Assembly (NCBI GenBank): GCA_011389865.1
Contig: JAABTL010000012.1
Span: 18,854 to 82,853, forward strand
DNA from: Trueperaceae bacterium
GTDB lineage: Bacteria > Deinococcota > Deinococci > Deinococcales > Trueperaceae
Length of the DNA stretch: 64,000 bases
Direction: 5' to 3'
Position numbers and translations under genes: made by a program. Shown piece after piece: positions 54,424-64,000 of the stretch; within the stretch, counting starts at the first letter, position 1, and the number at the start of each line of letters is the position of its first letter. Under the pieces are notes generated by a model that had not been told where the DNA came from, did not search any database, and worked only from the letters and a program-made list of their open reading frames with translations.

Positions 54424-54978
54424 GGCGCGCCCCCGGAGGGGCCGTCGCCCGGGTCGGGCGGCGGGCGGTCGCGCGGGCTCGGTGGCGGGCGGTCGCCCGG
54501 GCTAGGCCGCGGGCGGTCGCCCGGGCTAGGCCGCGGGCGGTCGCCCGGGCCGCGGGGCGGGGCGTCGTCGAGCCCGCCCTCGCGGCGGAGCCAGAACCAG
54601 GCGTTGAGGCAGCCCACGACGATGCCGACCAGCATCATCATCAGCGTCCAGGAGTAGGGCGACGGGAAACGACGGTCGATCCACACGCCCAACGCGATGC
54701 CGAGCAGCGTCGGCACGGCCACCGACCAGCCGACCAGCCCGAAGAGGCCGAGCCCGTACCCCAGGCCGTGGCGGCCCTCGCGGCGCGCGCGCTCGCGGCG
54801 CTCGCCCTTGCGGGCGACCTCGCGCAGCAGCTCCTCGCCGGGGCGAGGGGCCGGAGCGTCCGCCGCGCGGTCTCGATCCCGCGCGCCATCACTGGCGCGT
54901 GCGCCATCACTGGCGCGTGCGCCGTCACCGCCGCGTGCGCCGTCGCCGGCGCCGGCGCCAGGCAGGTCACGCACGCGT

Positions 54979-54989
<11 letters not shown>
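54420..54989 (-). CDS. atpQ: N-ATPase AtpQ subunit with unusual repeat extensions
   Basis: A 189-residue member of the AtpQ/AtpZ family, which is usually about 90-100 residues. The family core is two TM helices, GLGLFGLVGWSVAVPTLLGI and YSWTLMMMLVGIVVGCLNAW, preceded by the charged EELLREVARKGERRERARR. A low-complexity N-terminal extension (GARASDGARASDGARDRD) and a 50-residue C-terminal tail of GDRPRPSP repeats, coded by a 24-bp DNA repeat (about 54465-54560), are additions. AtpQ may form a cation channel or help assemble the c-ring. ATG 54989 overlaps atpC by 11 bases. Confidence 0.88.
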
Positions 54990-56786
<1,797 letters not shown>

Positions 56787-56980
56787 TCACCTCGGTCCCG
56801 TCGGCGCGCTGGGTGGACCTGCGACCAGCCTAGCGCCCATGGGCCGGGCGGGTGGCCGCATCTGCGGACCGCGCCCCGGCGATGACGCGACGGTGACCCG
56901 CACGCGCGCCCGGCCTGCGATGATGGCGCGCGGGCGCGACCGCCGGGTACGCCGCCGCGCCAAGGGAGAGGAACCGCCGC

Positions 56981-58936
56981 ATGCCGATGCGCCAACGCCA
57001 TCCCGCCGCTCGAGGCTTCGCGCCCACGGCCCTAGCGCTCGCGGCCGTGGGCCTGACGATCGCCGCGGCGCTCGCGGCCCCGTGGCCGGCCCCCGCCGTC
57101 GACGCGCCGGCCACCGCTCCGCTCACCGGTGCGGCCGGCGCCTGCGCCGGCCCCTTCACCCCCATCCCCGCCATCCAGGGCGCCGGCCCCGAGGCCGCCA
57201 TCGCCGGCCCCGTCACGACGATGGGCGTGGTCGTGGGCGACTACGAGGGGCGCCCGCCCGCGCTGCGCGGCTTCTTCCTGCAGGACCCGGTCGGCGACGG
57301 CGACCCCGCGACCAGCGACGCCATCTTCGTGTTCAACGGCGACGCCGACGACGTCGCGCTCGGCGAGCTGGTGCGCGTGCGCGGCACGGCCGGCGAGTTC
57401 CACGGTCAGACGCAGCTGGCCGACGTCGCCTCGATCGTCGTGTGTGGCCTGGGCGCCGTCGAGCCGGTCGACGTGACGCTGCCCCTGCCCCACCCCGCAT
57501 ACCTGGAGCGCTTCGAGGGCATGCTCGTGCGCCTGCCGCAGACGCTCACGGTCACCGAGCACCACCAGCTGGGACGCTTCGGCCAGGTGACGCTGTCGGC
57601 CGGCGGGCGCCTGCCGCAGCCGACCCAGGTCGCCACGCCGGGCGCCGCGGCCTGGGCGCAGTTGGCCGCCAACGACCGCAACCGCATCCTGCTCGACGAC
57701 GACGCCAACGACCAGAACCCCGAACCGATCGCCTTCGGCCGTGGCGGCGAGCCGCTGAGCGCGAGCAACACGCTGCGCGCGGGCGACACCGTCAGCGGGC
57801 TCGTCGGCGTGCTGACGTACGGCTGGGCGGGGAACGAGGCGAGCGGTAACGCGTACCGCGTGCGACCCATCGGCGCGCTCGGCGGCGGCGTCCCCGCCTT
57901 CGAGCCCGCGAACCCGCGGCCCCACGAGCCGCCCGACGTCGGCGGGAGCCTGCGCGTGGGGGTGCTCAACGTCCTGAACTACTTCGACGACGCCTACCGC
58001 TGCCGCGGCGGCGTCCAGGGTCGCCCGATGAACTGCCGCGGGGCGAACAGCCGCGCCGAGTTCGCGCGGCAGTGGCCGAAGACGGTCGCCGTCATCGTGG
58101 GGCTGGACGCCGACGTGCTCGGCCTGGTGGAGATCCAGAACGACGGCTACGGCGACGACAGCGCGCTGGCCGACCTCGTCGACCGACTGAACGCGGTGAC
58201 GGCGCCCGGCACGTGGGCGTACGTGGACGCCGACGCCGGCGTCGGCGCGGTCGATGCGTTGGGGCAGGACGCGATCAAGGTCGCGCTGCTCTACCGGCCC
58301 GACCGCGTCACCCCGGTGGGCGCCACCGCCGCGCTCGCCACGCCCGCCTTCGTCACCGGCGGCGACCGCGCCGAGCGCAACCGCCCCGCGCTGGCGCAGG
58401 CGTTCGCGCGGCGCGGCGACGGCGCGACCTTCGTCGCGGTCGTCACCCACCTGAAGAGCAAGGGGTCCGCGTGCGACGCGCCCGACGCCGGCGACGGTCA
58501 GGGAGAGTGCAATCGGGTGCGCACCGCGGCGGCCGCGGAGCTCGCCGCGTGGCTAGCCACCGACCCCACCGGCGCCGGCGACCCGGACGTGCTCGTCCTC
58601 GGCGACCTCAACGCCTACGCCCGGGAGGACCCGGTGCGGATGCTCGAGGCGGCCGGTTTCGTCGACCTGTTGCGCCTGCACCGGGGCGACACGGCCACCA
58701 CCTACGGGTTCGACGGGCAGTGGGGCACCCTCGACTACGCGCTGGCCTCGCCGTCGCTGGCGTCCCAGGTGACCGGCGCGGCCGCCTGGCACGTCAACGC
58801 GGACGAGCCGAACGTGCTCGACTACAACGGCGAGTTCAAGAGCGCGGCGCAGCGGTCGCTGCTGTACGCGCCGGACGCCTTCCGCTCGTCCGACCACGAC
58901 CCGCTGGTCGTGGGGCTCGAGCTCACTTCCCCCTGA
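56981..58936 (+). CDS. ExeM/NucH-family extracellular endonuclease
   Basis: A 651-residue exported nuclease. A signal peptide (TALALAAVGLTIAAALAAPW) precedes an OB-fold-like domain (about 60-300: VTTMGVVVGDYEGRPPALRG, FFLQDPVGDGDPATSDAIFV). The catalytic endonuclease/exonuclease/phosphatase (EEP) domain covers about 320-645: VGVLNVLNYF, VLGLVEIQND (metal Glu), VTHLKSKGSACDAPDAGDGQ, VLVLGDLNAYAREDP and RSSDHDPLVVGLEL (catalytic His). Members degrade extracellular DNA for nutrient use or biofilm dispersal. Divergent from the N-ATPase operon. Confidence 0.93.
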   Translation: MPMRQRHPAARGFAPTALALAAVGLTIAAALAAPWPAPAVDAPATAPLTGAAGACAGPFTPIPAIQGAGPEAAIAGPVTTMGVVVGDYEGRPPALRGFFLQDPVGDGDPATSDAIFVFNGDADDVALGELVRVRGTAGEFHGQTQLADVASIVVCGLGAVEPVDVTLPLPHPAYLERFEGMLVRLPQTLTVTEHHQLGRFGQVTLSAGGRLPQPTQVATPGAAAWAQLAANDRNRILLDDDANDQNPEPIAFGRGGEPLSASNTLRAGDTVSGLVGVLTYGWAGNEASGNAYRVRPIGALGGGVPAFEPANPRPHEPPDVGGSLRVGVLNVLNYFDDAYRCRGGVQGRPMNCRGANSRAEFARQWPKTVAVIVGLDADVLGLVEIQNDGYGDDSALADLVDRLNAVTAPGTWAYVDADAGVGAVDALGQDAIKVALLYRPDRVTPVGATAALATPAFVTGGDRAERNRPALAQAFARRGDGATFVAVVTHLKSKGSACDAPDAGDGQGECNRVRTAAAAELAAWLATDPTGAGDPDVLVLGDLNAYAREDPVRMLEAAGFVDLLRLHRGDTATTYGFDGQWGTLDYALASPSLASQVTGAAAWHVNADEPNVLDYNGEFKSAAQRSLLYAPDAFRSSDHDPLVVGLELTSP

Positions 58937-58948
58937 GCGGCCTGCCCG

Positions 58949-59836
58949 TCAGGGCGAGGCCGGCATCACCACCCGCCCCCACACGCCGAAGTGGTCCGAG
59001 AGGTCGAGGTCGCCGTCGCGGATCGGCATCGCCCGGTTCCAGGCGCGCGTGGGCTGCGCGTGGTCGCCGGAGACGAGCACGTAGTCGAGCCACTCCCGGT
59101 CGCCCTCGGCCAGGGCGTTCGTCTCGGGGTCCCAGGTGAAGCGGGCATCGCCGACCACGGGCGGCCAGGCGGCCCGCAGGACCCGCAGCACGGTGTCGAG
59201 TTCGTCCGAGTAGGCGTCGACGTTGAGGTCGCCGGCGACGATCACCGGCTCGGTGGCCGGGATCCCCTGCGCATCGACGAACCGGCGCAGCAGGGCGAAC
59301 TGCGCGGCGCGCACCTCCTCCACGCGACGCCCGTAGACCGACTGCGCGTGGGTCGTGAACACGTGGTAGACGCGCGTTCCCTTGCGGACGGCGGCGTACG
59401 CCACGCCCTTGTCCGCCAGGCAATCCGACCCGCTGCACAGGTCCTCGAAGAGCAGCTGCGCCTCGCGCTCGATCGGCCAGCGGCTCAGGATGAGGGTGCC
59501 GCCGTCTTGCCGCCAGGGCAACTCGCGCGCGCCGTCCACGCCCAGCAGCGCCGAGCGGTACGGGTACGCCTCGGCCAACTCGGCGAGCAGCGCCTCGCGG
59601 TGACGGTTGATGAAGAGCTCCTGCAGCACCAGCACGTCGTAACCGACCAGGTGCGGCGGCATGCGCGCGGCGCGGTCACTCTGCCCCGTGCTGGCCGCGA
59701 GCTCGGGCAGCAGCGCCGTGTTGAAGGTCAGGACGTCGATGACGTGGTCCGGGGTGGGGTCGGCGGGCTGGGCCCACGCCGGCGCGGCGAGGGCGAGCGC
59801 GGCGAGACCGACCAACAACCGGCGAAGGGAGAGCAT
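58949..59836 (-). CDS. exported EEP-fold phosphodiesterase (sphingomyelinase-like)
   Basis: A 295-residue exported enzyme. A signal peptide (LSLRRLLVGLAALALAAPAWAQ) is followed by the EEP fold: VLTFNTALLPELAASTG, VLVLQELFINRHREALLAEL (metal Glu), ILSRWPIERE, FTTHAQSVYG, VIVAGDLNVDAYSDELDT and LDLSDHFGVWG (catalytic His). The sequence order is like bacterial neutral sphingomyelinases/phospholipase C of the same superfamily; a lipid or nucleic acid substrate is possible. ATG 59836 is used. It converges on the ExeM gene with a 12-base gap. Confidence 0.87.
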   Translation of the reverse strand: MLSLRRLLVGLAALALAAPAWAQPADPTPDHVIDVLTFNTALLPELAASTGQSDRAARMPPHLVGYDVLVLQELFINRHREALLAELAEAYPYRSALLGVDGARELPWRQDGGTLILSRWPIEREAQLLFEDLCSGSDCLADKGVAYAAVRKGTRVYHVFTTHAQSVYGRRVEEVRAAQFALLRRFVDAQGIPATEPVIVAGDLNVDAYSDELDTVLRVLRAAWPPVVGDARFTWDPETNALAEGDREWLDYVLVSGDHAQPTRAWNRAMPIRDGDLDLSDHFGVWGRVVMPASP

Positions 59837-59907
59837 GGCTCCATCATGAACCGGCGGCGGCGGTGGCGGTCGCCCCCTCCAGGACGACGTGGCGCCGCCC
59901 ACCGCGC

Positions 59908-59916
59908 TGCTAGGCT
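59908..59916 (+). promoter_or_regulatory. extended -10 promoter of the 59935 lipoprotein gene
   Basis: TG (59908-59909), one base, TAGGCT (59911-59916). Transcription would start around 59923, at the GAGGTGAT Shine-Dalgarno that precedes ATG 59935, giving a leader of only about 12 bases. Confidence 0.5.
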
Positions 59917-59934
59917 GATTCCGAGGTGATCGTC

Positions 59935-60345
59935 ATGACACGACGCTGGCTCCTCTGGATCGTTCCCCTTCTGCTCGTCGCCGCCGCGTGTGCGCCGGCC
60001 CCAAGCGTGGTACCCGCCCGCGACCCCGTGTTCTTCGCCGCCGCGCCGATCGACGTCTCCGGTAGCGTCATCCAGGCGATCTCGACGTCCCCCGGCCTCA
60101 ACGACTCCACCGGCTGGATGATCACCCAGGCCGACACCCAGGGCGGCTTCGTCCGCGCCGAGACCCAGGTCACCGTCCCCGGCGGCTTCTTCCGGCGCAT
60201 GACGACACGCACCGAGTTCGTCAGCGTGGTCGTCGCACCCGCGGGCGAGACGCGAACCCAGGTCGTCATCCAGCACACCGACGGCGCCACCGAACTCGCG
60301 GAGCGCATCATGCGCGAGCTGCGGGCGGAGTACGGACTGAACTGA
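59935..60345 (+). CDS. small lipoprotein of unknown function
   Basis: A 136-residue lipoprotein with signal LLWIVPLLLVAAACAPAPS (Cys 18 or so). The mature domain (VIQAISTSPGLNDSTGWMIT, RAETQVTVPGGFFRRMTTRT, SVVVAPAGETRTQVVIQHTD) has alternating strands and helix ends like the small alpha/beta lipoprotein domains of unknown function. ATG 59935 follows GAGGTGAT; an upstream GTG (59926) is less likely. Function unknown. Confidence 0.8.
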   Translation: MTRRWLLWIVPLLLVAAACAPAPSVVPARDPVFFAAAPIDVSGSVIQAISTSPGLNDSTGWMITQADTQGGFVRAETQVTVPGGFFRRMTTRTEFVSVVVAPAGETRTQVVIQHTDGATELAERIMRELRAEYGLN

Positions 60346-60381
60346 GCGAAGGCGCCAACTAGGCATCGTGCTTGCCACAGA

Positions 60382-60423
60382 CCCGGCGTGTCGACGGCTC
60401 CGGCGTTCCGTCGACACGCCGGG
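60382..60423 (+). terminator. long perfect inverted repeat after the lipoprotein gene
   Basis: A perfect 16-bp stem (CCCGGCGTGTCGACGG at 60382-60397, CCGTCGACACGCCGGG at 60408-60423) with a 10-base loop, 37 bases past the stop codon. A related GTCGAC dyad follows at 60430-60450. No T-run, so it could be a terminator or a protein-binding site. Confidence 0.5.
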
Positions 60424-60523
60424 CCGGCCCGTCGATGGCGTCGACACGGGCCAGGGCGGCGCGCTCGAGCCCGAACCGCCAACCCGCGACCCCTCACCGG
60501 TACCGCCGCTTCCGGATCCTCCG

Positions 60524-60532
60524 TGCTAGATT
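60524..60532 (+). promoter_or_regulatory. extended -10 promoter for the DUF883-like gene
   Basis: TG (60524-60525), one base, TAGATT (60527-60532). The leader to ATG 60635 would be about 95 bases and contains TCGGAGGTCAC as Shine-Dalgarno. Confidence 0.5.
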
Positions 60533-60634
60533 CCAAGACAGGACCCCTTTCGGGGCGAGACCACATCGCCGCCGCCGCGGCGACCGCGGCCACGCCGAGA
60601 CGCTCGCCTGAGACGCAAGCTCGGAGGTCACATC

Positions 60635-60973
60635 ATGAGCCAGACCGATCTGGAGAAGGAAGTCGCCGCCCTCAAGGAGGAACTCGCCAAGGTGCGAGGG
60701 GACCTCGGCAAGCTCGCCGAGGATGGCGGGCGCGCGGCCAAGCAGGCGACGGACGCGGCCCAGGAAGCCATCGCGGCCGCCACGAAGCGCTTCGAGGCCG
60801 AGGCCCAGAGAATGGCCGAGGGTGTGCAGGACGCCGGCCGGTCGGCCGTGAAGGCCGGTGAAGGAGCCGTGGTCGGGGTCCAGGATCGGATTCAGGAGAA
60901 GCCACTGGCGAGCGCCGCGACCGCGCTCGGGATCGGCTTCGTGCTCGGGATGCTCATCAGCCGGAAGTCGTAG
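60635..60973 (+). CDS. DUF883/ElaB-like membrane-anchored protein
   Basis: A 112-residue protein. A long amphipathic coil (EKEVAALKEELAKVRGDLGK, then alanine-rich helices) precedes a single C-terminal TM helix with the family ending (ALGIGFVLGMLISRKS). E. coli relatives (YqjD, ElaB) bind ribosomes at the inner membrane in stationary phase and stress. GGAGGT precedes the ATG. The AI-2E-family permease follows after 77 bases. Confidence 0.85.
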   Translation: MSQTDLEKEVAALKEELAKVRGDLGKLAEDGGRAAKQATDAAQEAIAAATKRFEAEAQRMAEGVQDAGRSAVKAGEGAVVGVQDRIQEKPLASAATALGIGFVLGMLISRKS

Positions 60974-61050
60974 CACGTGGCGCAGTGCGTCGTCGGTGAC
61001 GCCGCCGCCGCGCCGACGCTGCCGACCGCACCGAGTCCGCGAGGTGGTTG

Positions 61051-62136
61051 ATGCGCGACGCGTTCAAGACGATCTGGTCCAACCCGTACGTGCGGGTGGT
61101 CGTCTTCTTGGTCGTGGCGGCCCTCCTCGTGCTGGTGTTCTTGGCCACCCTGCCCGCCGGTGCCCTGTTCCTGACGGCCTTGGCCATCGCCTACCTGCTG
61201 AACCCGGCGGTCGCGTTCCTGCAGGGACGCGGGATAGCGCGCCCGTTCACGGTGGCGCTCATCGTCATCGCGCTGGTGGCGGGCCTTTGGTTCGTGTCGC
61301 AGTACACCATCGGCACCATCGGCGCGATCATCACCGAGGGTGAAGAGGGGCTGACGCTCGCCGAAAGCGTGCCGGAGTTCATCATGTCGCTCCCCGACCG
61401 CATCGAGGCCTTGCTTCCCGCGAGCCTCCGGGGCCCGGCGAGCGGACCGCTCGAAGCGCTCGACCGGTTCATCGAGAGCCTCGGCGAACGGCTCGTCCCG
61501 CTCCTCGAGGAGTTCGCGGTGGGCACGTACGGGTTCCTTCGCGGCACCATGTCCCAGGTGTTCAACGCGGCCCTGGTGCTGATCATCACGGTGTACGTGC
61601 TGATCGACCTCGAGCGCATCTCCGCGTCGCTGCGGGGGGTGGTGCCCCTGCCGTACCGCCGGTCGGTGAGCTCGCTCGCGGAGACGCTCGACGACGTCAC
61701 GGCCGCCTACGTCCGTGGCCAACTGCTCATCGCCGCGGTGCTCGGCCTCATGGTGTTCCTCGGGCTCAGCCTCGTCGGCCTCCCCGGGGCCGGCTTGATC
61801 GGGCTGCTCGCGGGGATCCTGAACATCGTGCCGTTCATCGGCACGGTCGTGCCGATCATCCCCGCCCTCCTCCTCGCCGTCGCCGGCGGTTGGGTGCAGG
61901 TGCTCCTGGTGCTGGTGGTGTTCGTGGTCGCGAACCAGATCGACGCGCACGTGCTGACGCCGCTGGTGCTGTCGCGGTCCACCGAACTGCACCCGGTGAC
62001 GGTCATGCTCGCCGTCGTCGCCGGGTTCTCCCTCGGTGGCATCGTGGCCGCGGTCCTGGCGGTGCCCGCGGTCGCCTTCATCAAGGCGCTGTTCGAGGAG
62101 CACTACACCAAGACCGGCTTCTACCGCGAGGGTTGA
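61051..62136 (+). CDS. AI-2E family transporter (PerM-like)
   Basis: A 361-residue permease of the AI-2E/UPF0118 family with eight helices. Helices 1 and 2 (VVVFLVVAALLVLVFLATLP, FLTALAIAYLLNPAVAFLQG), a variable amphipathic middle (about 95-165), and the conserved C-terminal block (AAYVRGQLLIAAVLGLMVFL, GLLAGILNIVPFIGTVVPII, QIDAHVLTPLVLSRSTELHP) are present. Family members carry out sodium/proton antiport or signal export; the name derives from TqsA and does not prove AI-2 transport. ATG 61051 is used rather than TTG 61048. Confidence 0.9.
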   Translation: MRDAFKTIWSNPYVRVVVFLVVAALLVLVFLATLPAGALFLTALAIAYLLNPAVAFLQGRGIARPFTVALIVIALVAGLWFVSQYTIGTIGAIITEGEEGLTLAESVPEFIMSLPDRIEALLPASLRGPASGPLEALDRFIESLGERLVPLLEEFAVGTYGFLRGTMSQVFNAALVLIITVYVLIDLERISASLRGVVPLPYRRSVSSLAETLDDVTAAYVRGQLLIAAVLGLMVFLGLSLVGLPGAGLIGLLAGILNIVPFIGTVVPIIPALLLAVAGGWVQVLLVLVVFVVANQIDAHVLTPLVLSRSTELHPVTVMLAVVAGFSLGGIVAAVLAVPAVAFIKALFEEHYTKTGFYREG

Positions 62137-62192
62137 CAGTGATGATGGGCGGGCGACCACGGGCGCGGAACGCGCCCCGGTACCTTCGTCGG

Positions 62193-62222
62193 TTGACCGC
62201 GCCGGCGCCCGGCGCGTACACT
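62193..62222 (+). promoter_or_regulatory. promoter of tRNA-Lys
   Basis: TTGACC (62193-62198), 18-base spacer, TACACT (62217-62222), with the tRNA 17 bases further on. Confidence 0.75.
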
Positions 62223-62239
62223 TCGCCTCCGGTGGGCAC

Positions 62240-62315
<76 letters not shown>

Positions 62316-62323
62316 CAGGAACC

Positions 62324-62343
62324 CCGTCCACGACGGCATTTTT
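62324..62343 (+). terminator. intrinsic terminator of tRNA-Lys
   Basis: CCGTC (62324-62328), 3-base loop, GACGG (62332-62336), then CA and TTTTT (62339-62343). Short stem but a proper T-run, eight bases after CCA. Confidence 0.55.
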
Positions 62344-62464
62344 CGACTGCGCCCAGTACGCTCTGTAGATCGTGGTTGGCGCGGCCTGGCGAGTAGGTAG
62401 CGAGCCATCGTTCCTCCAGAAGATTGGGAATCGGCGAGAACCCCACTTCGGAACGGAGCGAACG

Positions 62465-63300
62465 ATGGCTCAGCTCAAGGATATGCAACTGCCGGCCGGC
62501 GCGCGTGAGGCGCTGGTCAACGACCCGTACTTCCTACGCCAACTCGTCGAGGCGGCCCTCAACCGCTCTTTGGATGCCGAGATCACCGAGCACCTGCAGG
62601 CTGGCCCGTACGAGCGCTCGGACGCCCGCACGGGCTACCGCAACGGGTACCGCGCAGCACCGTCAGTCGCCTGGTCGGCAACCTGGACGCCGACCTGAAG
62701 GCCTGGCGTGAGCGCCGGCTGACGATGGCGTACCCGTACCTGATCGTCGACGCCAGGTACGAGCACGTGCTCGTGAACGGGCAGGTCGTCAGCCAGGCTG
62801 TGCTGGTCGTCAAGGGCTTCCGCAAGGACGGCCTGCGGGAACCCGCTCGCCGTCGAGGTGGCGGACACCGAGAACGAGGTGACGTACGAGGATCTCTTCC
62901 GGCGGCTGAAGGACCGCGGCTTACGCGGCGTGAAGCTGGTGACCAGCGACGATCACCGGGGCCCGGTGAACGCCATCCGGAAGCACTTCCAGGGCGTCAG
63001 CTCGCAACGCTGCCAGGTGCACGTGGCCAGGAACGCCCTGGTAAAGGTCGGCCGGAAACACCAGCGGGCGATCTCCGAGGACGTCCGCGCCGTCTTCAAC
63101 GGCCCATCCCTCGAGTGGGCACGCGAACTGAAGAGCGAGGTCGTCGAGAGCTGGGCGCGCACCCATCCACACGTCGCGGAGTGGCTGGAGACGGCCCTGG
63201 AGGACGGCCTGGCGTGCTTCGGCGTTCCCCGAGGCGCACCGGCGGCGCATCCGCAGCACCAACGGCCTGGAACGCTTCAATCAGGAGCTCAAGCGCAGGA
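62465..63300 (+). pseudogene. decayed IS256-family transposase
   Basis: Remnant of a mutator-type transposase. The N-terminus is intact (MAQLKDMQLPAGAREALVND, ERSDARTGYRNGYR), then an internal deletion joins it near 62656 to STVSRLVGNLDADLKAW. The first catalytic Asp lies in YPYLIVDARYEH and the second in LVTSDDHRG. Frameshifts occur near 62840 and 63225, and the conserved TNGLERFNQELKRR segment is in a third frame at the end. Intact members have about 400 residues; roughly 110 are deleted. Terminal repeats were not identified. It inserts 150 bases from tRNA-Lys. Confidence 0.8.
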
Positions 63301-63673
63301 TGTCAGAGGACACCGTACTGTCGCGTTTAGGGGACATCCAGTTTCCCGCAGTGGCTTGAGCGCCGCCTGGGTACCTTGCCGGTACTCGAGAGGCGATGGT
63401 GGCGAAGCAGAGGTAGCACTTGGCCAATCTGTCCGACCTCTTCCCGTCGAGAGACCTCAGCTGGATCAGACTTCTCGAACGTAATGCTCGCACCAGGAAC
63501 GGCAGGAGCCAACAGGTACGGCGAGAGGAAGACAGCCCGGGGATCCGAATGCACAAACATGCAACCGTTCATGCGTTGGACTTCGCATGCGTCTGAATGC
63601 CCTTTCGCTGTAGCGCGCTGTCTGCGAACCCTCCTTCGTCAAGACCGCGCAAACCGGATTCGCATGATTGCGC
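63301..63673. other. gene-free, lower-GC stretch after the transposase remnant
   Basis: No convincing gene on either strand. At 63300-63350 the sequence TGTCAGAGGACACC with GGGGACATCC nearby resembles the terminal repeats of an IS element that cut into the transposase remnant, but no second end is seen. Base composition falls visibly below that of the flanking genes, which suggests foreign DNA. Confidence 0.4.
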
Positions 63674-63702
63674 TTGACATGCGGTAGTGGCGTAATTACA
63701 CT
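63674..63702 (+). promoter_or_regulatory. strong consensus promoter
   Basis: TTGACA (63674-63679), 17-base spacer, TACACT (63697-63702), identical to the tRNA-Ala promoter. Transcription should start near 63709, about 210 bases before the next start codon. Confidence 0.8.
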
Positions 63703-63708
63703 TGGCGG

Positions 63709-63920
63709 GCGTCAAAGATGCATCCAGAGGTCTCGCCAACGGCGGCAACCTCCCGAACGGCACCCGACAGGGCTCGACCGTAAGACCGAGTCGCAAGGAC
63801 CGTAGACGGGTCACGACCTAGAACCCGCGGATCGGATAGGACGCATCGGCGCCATCAAGTTGCTCGCGGCGATCGGCGCTGCGACGCGCGCCCCCGTTCC
63901 TTATCCCTCGAGAGGACCCT
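63709..63920 (+). other. long untranslated leader
   Basis: About 210 bases between the consensus promoter and ATG 63921, with no ORF. Local dyads are visible (for example CTCG...CGAG around 63774-63790) and the purine-rich, low-complexity-free sequence could fold. It could be a riboswitch-like leader or small RNA. I could not match it to a known riboswitch class. Confidence 0.35.
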
Positions 63921-64000
63921 ATGGCTCGAAATCCTTCCGTGTCCACAGTACGTCATGCACCCATCATCGCTCTCCTGTCTTTGGCGGTTGCCTTGTTTCT
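63921..64000 (+). CDS. N-terminus of an exported protein (partial)
   Basis: ATG 63921 with GAGAGGA upstream opens MARNPSVSTVRHAPIIALLS followed by LAVALF, a signal peptide or first TM helix, running off the window end. Nothing more can be said about the product. Confidence 0.6.
   Translation, partial: MARNPSVSTVRHAPIIALLSLAVALF

Noticed and set aside
61051..62136. Assigning the AI-2E family gene to autoinducer-2 transport
   Set aside because: Family membership does not prove that substrate, and no lsr or luxS gene is nearby.
63281..63572. Minus-strand frames after the transposase remnant
   Set aside because: No start signal, no motif and no sustained coding character; they overlap the possible IS end.

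Overview
The window is a chromosomal segment of very GC-rich DNA (about 70 percent by eye) densely packed with genes. Several traits suggest a member of the Deinococcota, most likely the Truepera lineage: a -10 motif of the form TANNNT with several apparently leaderless genes, a Rex regulator, and family-level resemblance of many products. No marker gene here settles the taxonomy, so this is an inference. Housekeeping promoters look like TTGACA-17-TACACT (tRNA genes).

Layout. 1-5.3 kb: the 3' end of a probable carB, a large protein of unknown function and RNase R. 5.4-11.5 kb: a small membrane protein, then a minus-strand run rlmN, TPR protein, SPOR protein, rex, polyprenyl diphosphate synthase. 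11.6-20.7 kb: plus-strand glgC (preceded by a 20-bp tandem repeat), ftsH, a PASTA protein with a degenerate kinase-like head, and a heterodimeric ABC exporter. 20.8-26.7 kb: two envelope proteins and a ugpBAE-type glycerol-3-phosphate ABC importer. 26.7-33.2 kb: a patatin-like protein, tRNA-Ala(CGC), and a 3.7-kb island with a SARP-type regulator, bounded by a 43-bp copy of the tRNA 3' half; beyond it lie a small lipoprotein and decayed coding sequence. 33.2-37.5 kb: secreted proteins (two-domain rhodanese, cupredoxin lacking its C-terminal ligands, subtilisin lipoprotein with PKD domain).

37.8-46.9 kb is a divergent carbohydrate catabolic cluster. The minus-strand arm is SIS protein, SDR dehydrogenase, FAD oxidoreductase and phosphotriesterase-like lactonase, joined by overlapping start and stop codons. 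The plus-strand arm is a ROK kinase, an frcBCA-type ABC importer and a Gfo/Idh/MocA dehydrogenase. An acetyltransferase, an MFS carrier and a VOC protein follow.

49.8-56.8 kb carries a complete N-type ATPase operon in the order atpD-C-Q-R-B-E-F-A-G. Its c subunit has the full sodium-binding signature, pointing to a sodium-translocating rotary ATPase probably gained by transfer. 57-62.1 kb encodes two exported EEP-fold enzymes, a lipoprotein, a DUF883-like protein and an AI-2E family permease. From tRNA-Lys(CTT) at 62.2 kb the DNA is less GC-rich and disturbed, with a decayed IS256 transposase, then a strong promoter and a long leader before an exported protein cut by the window end.
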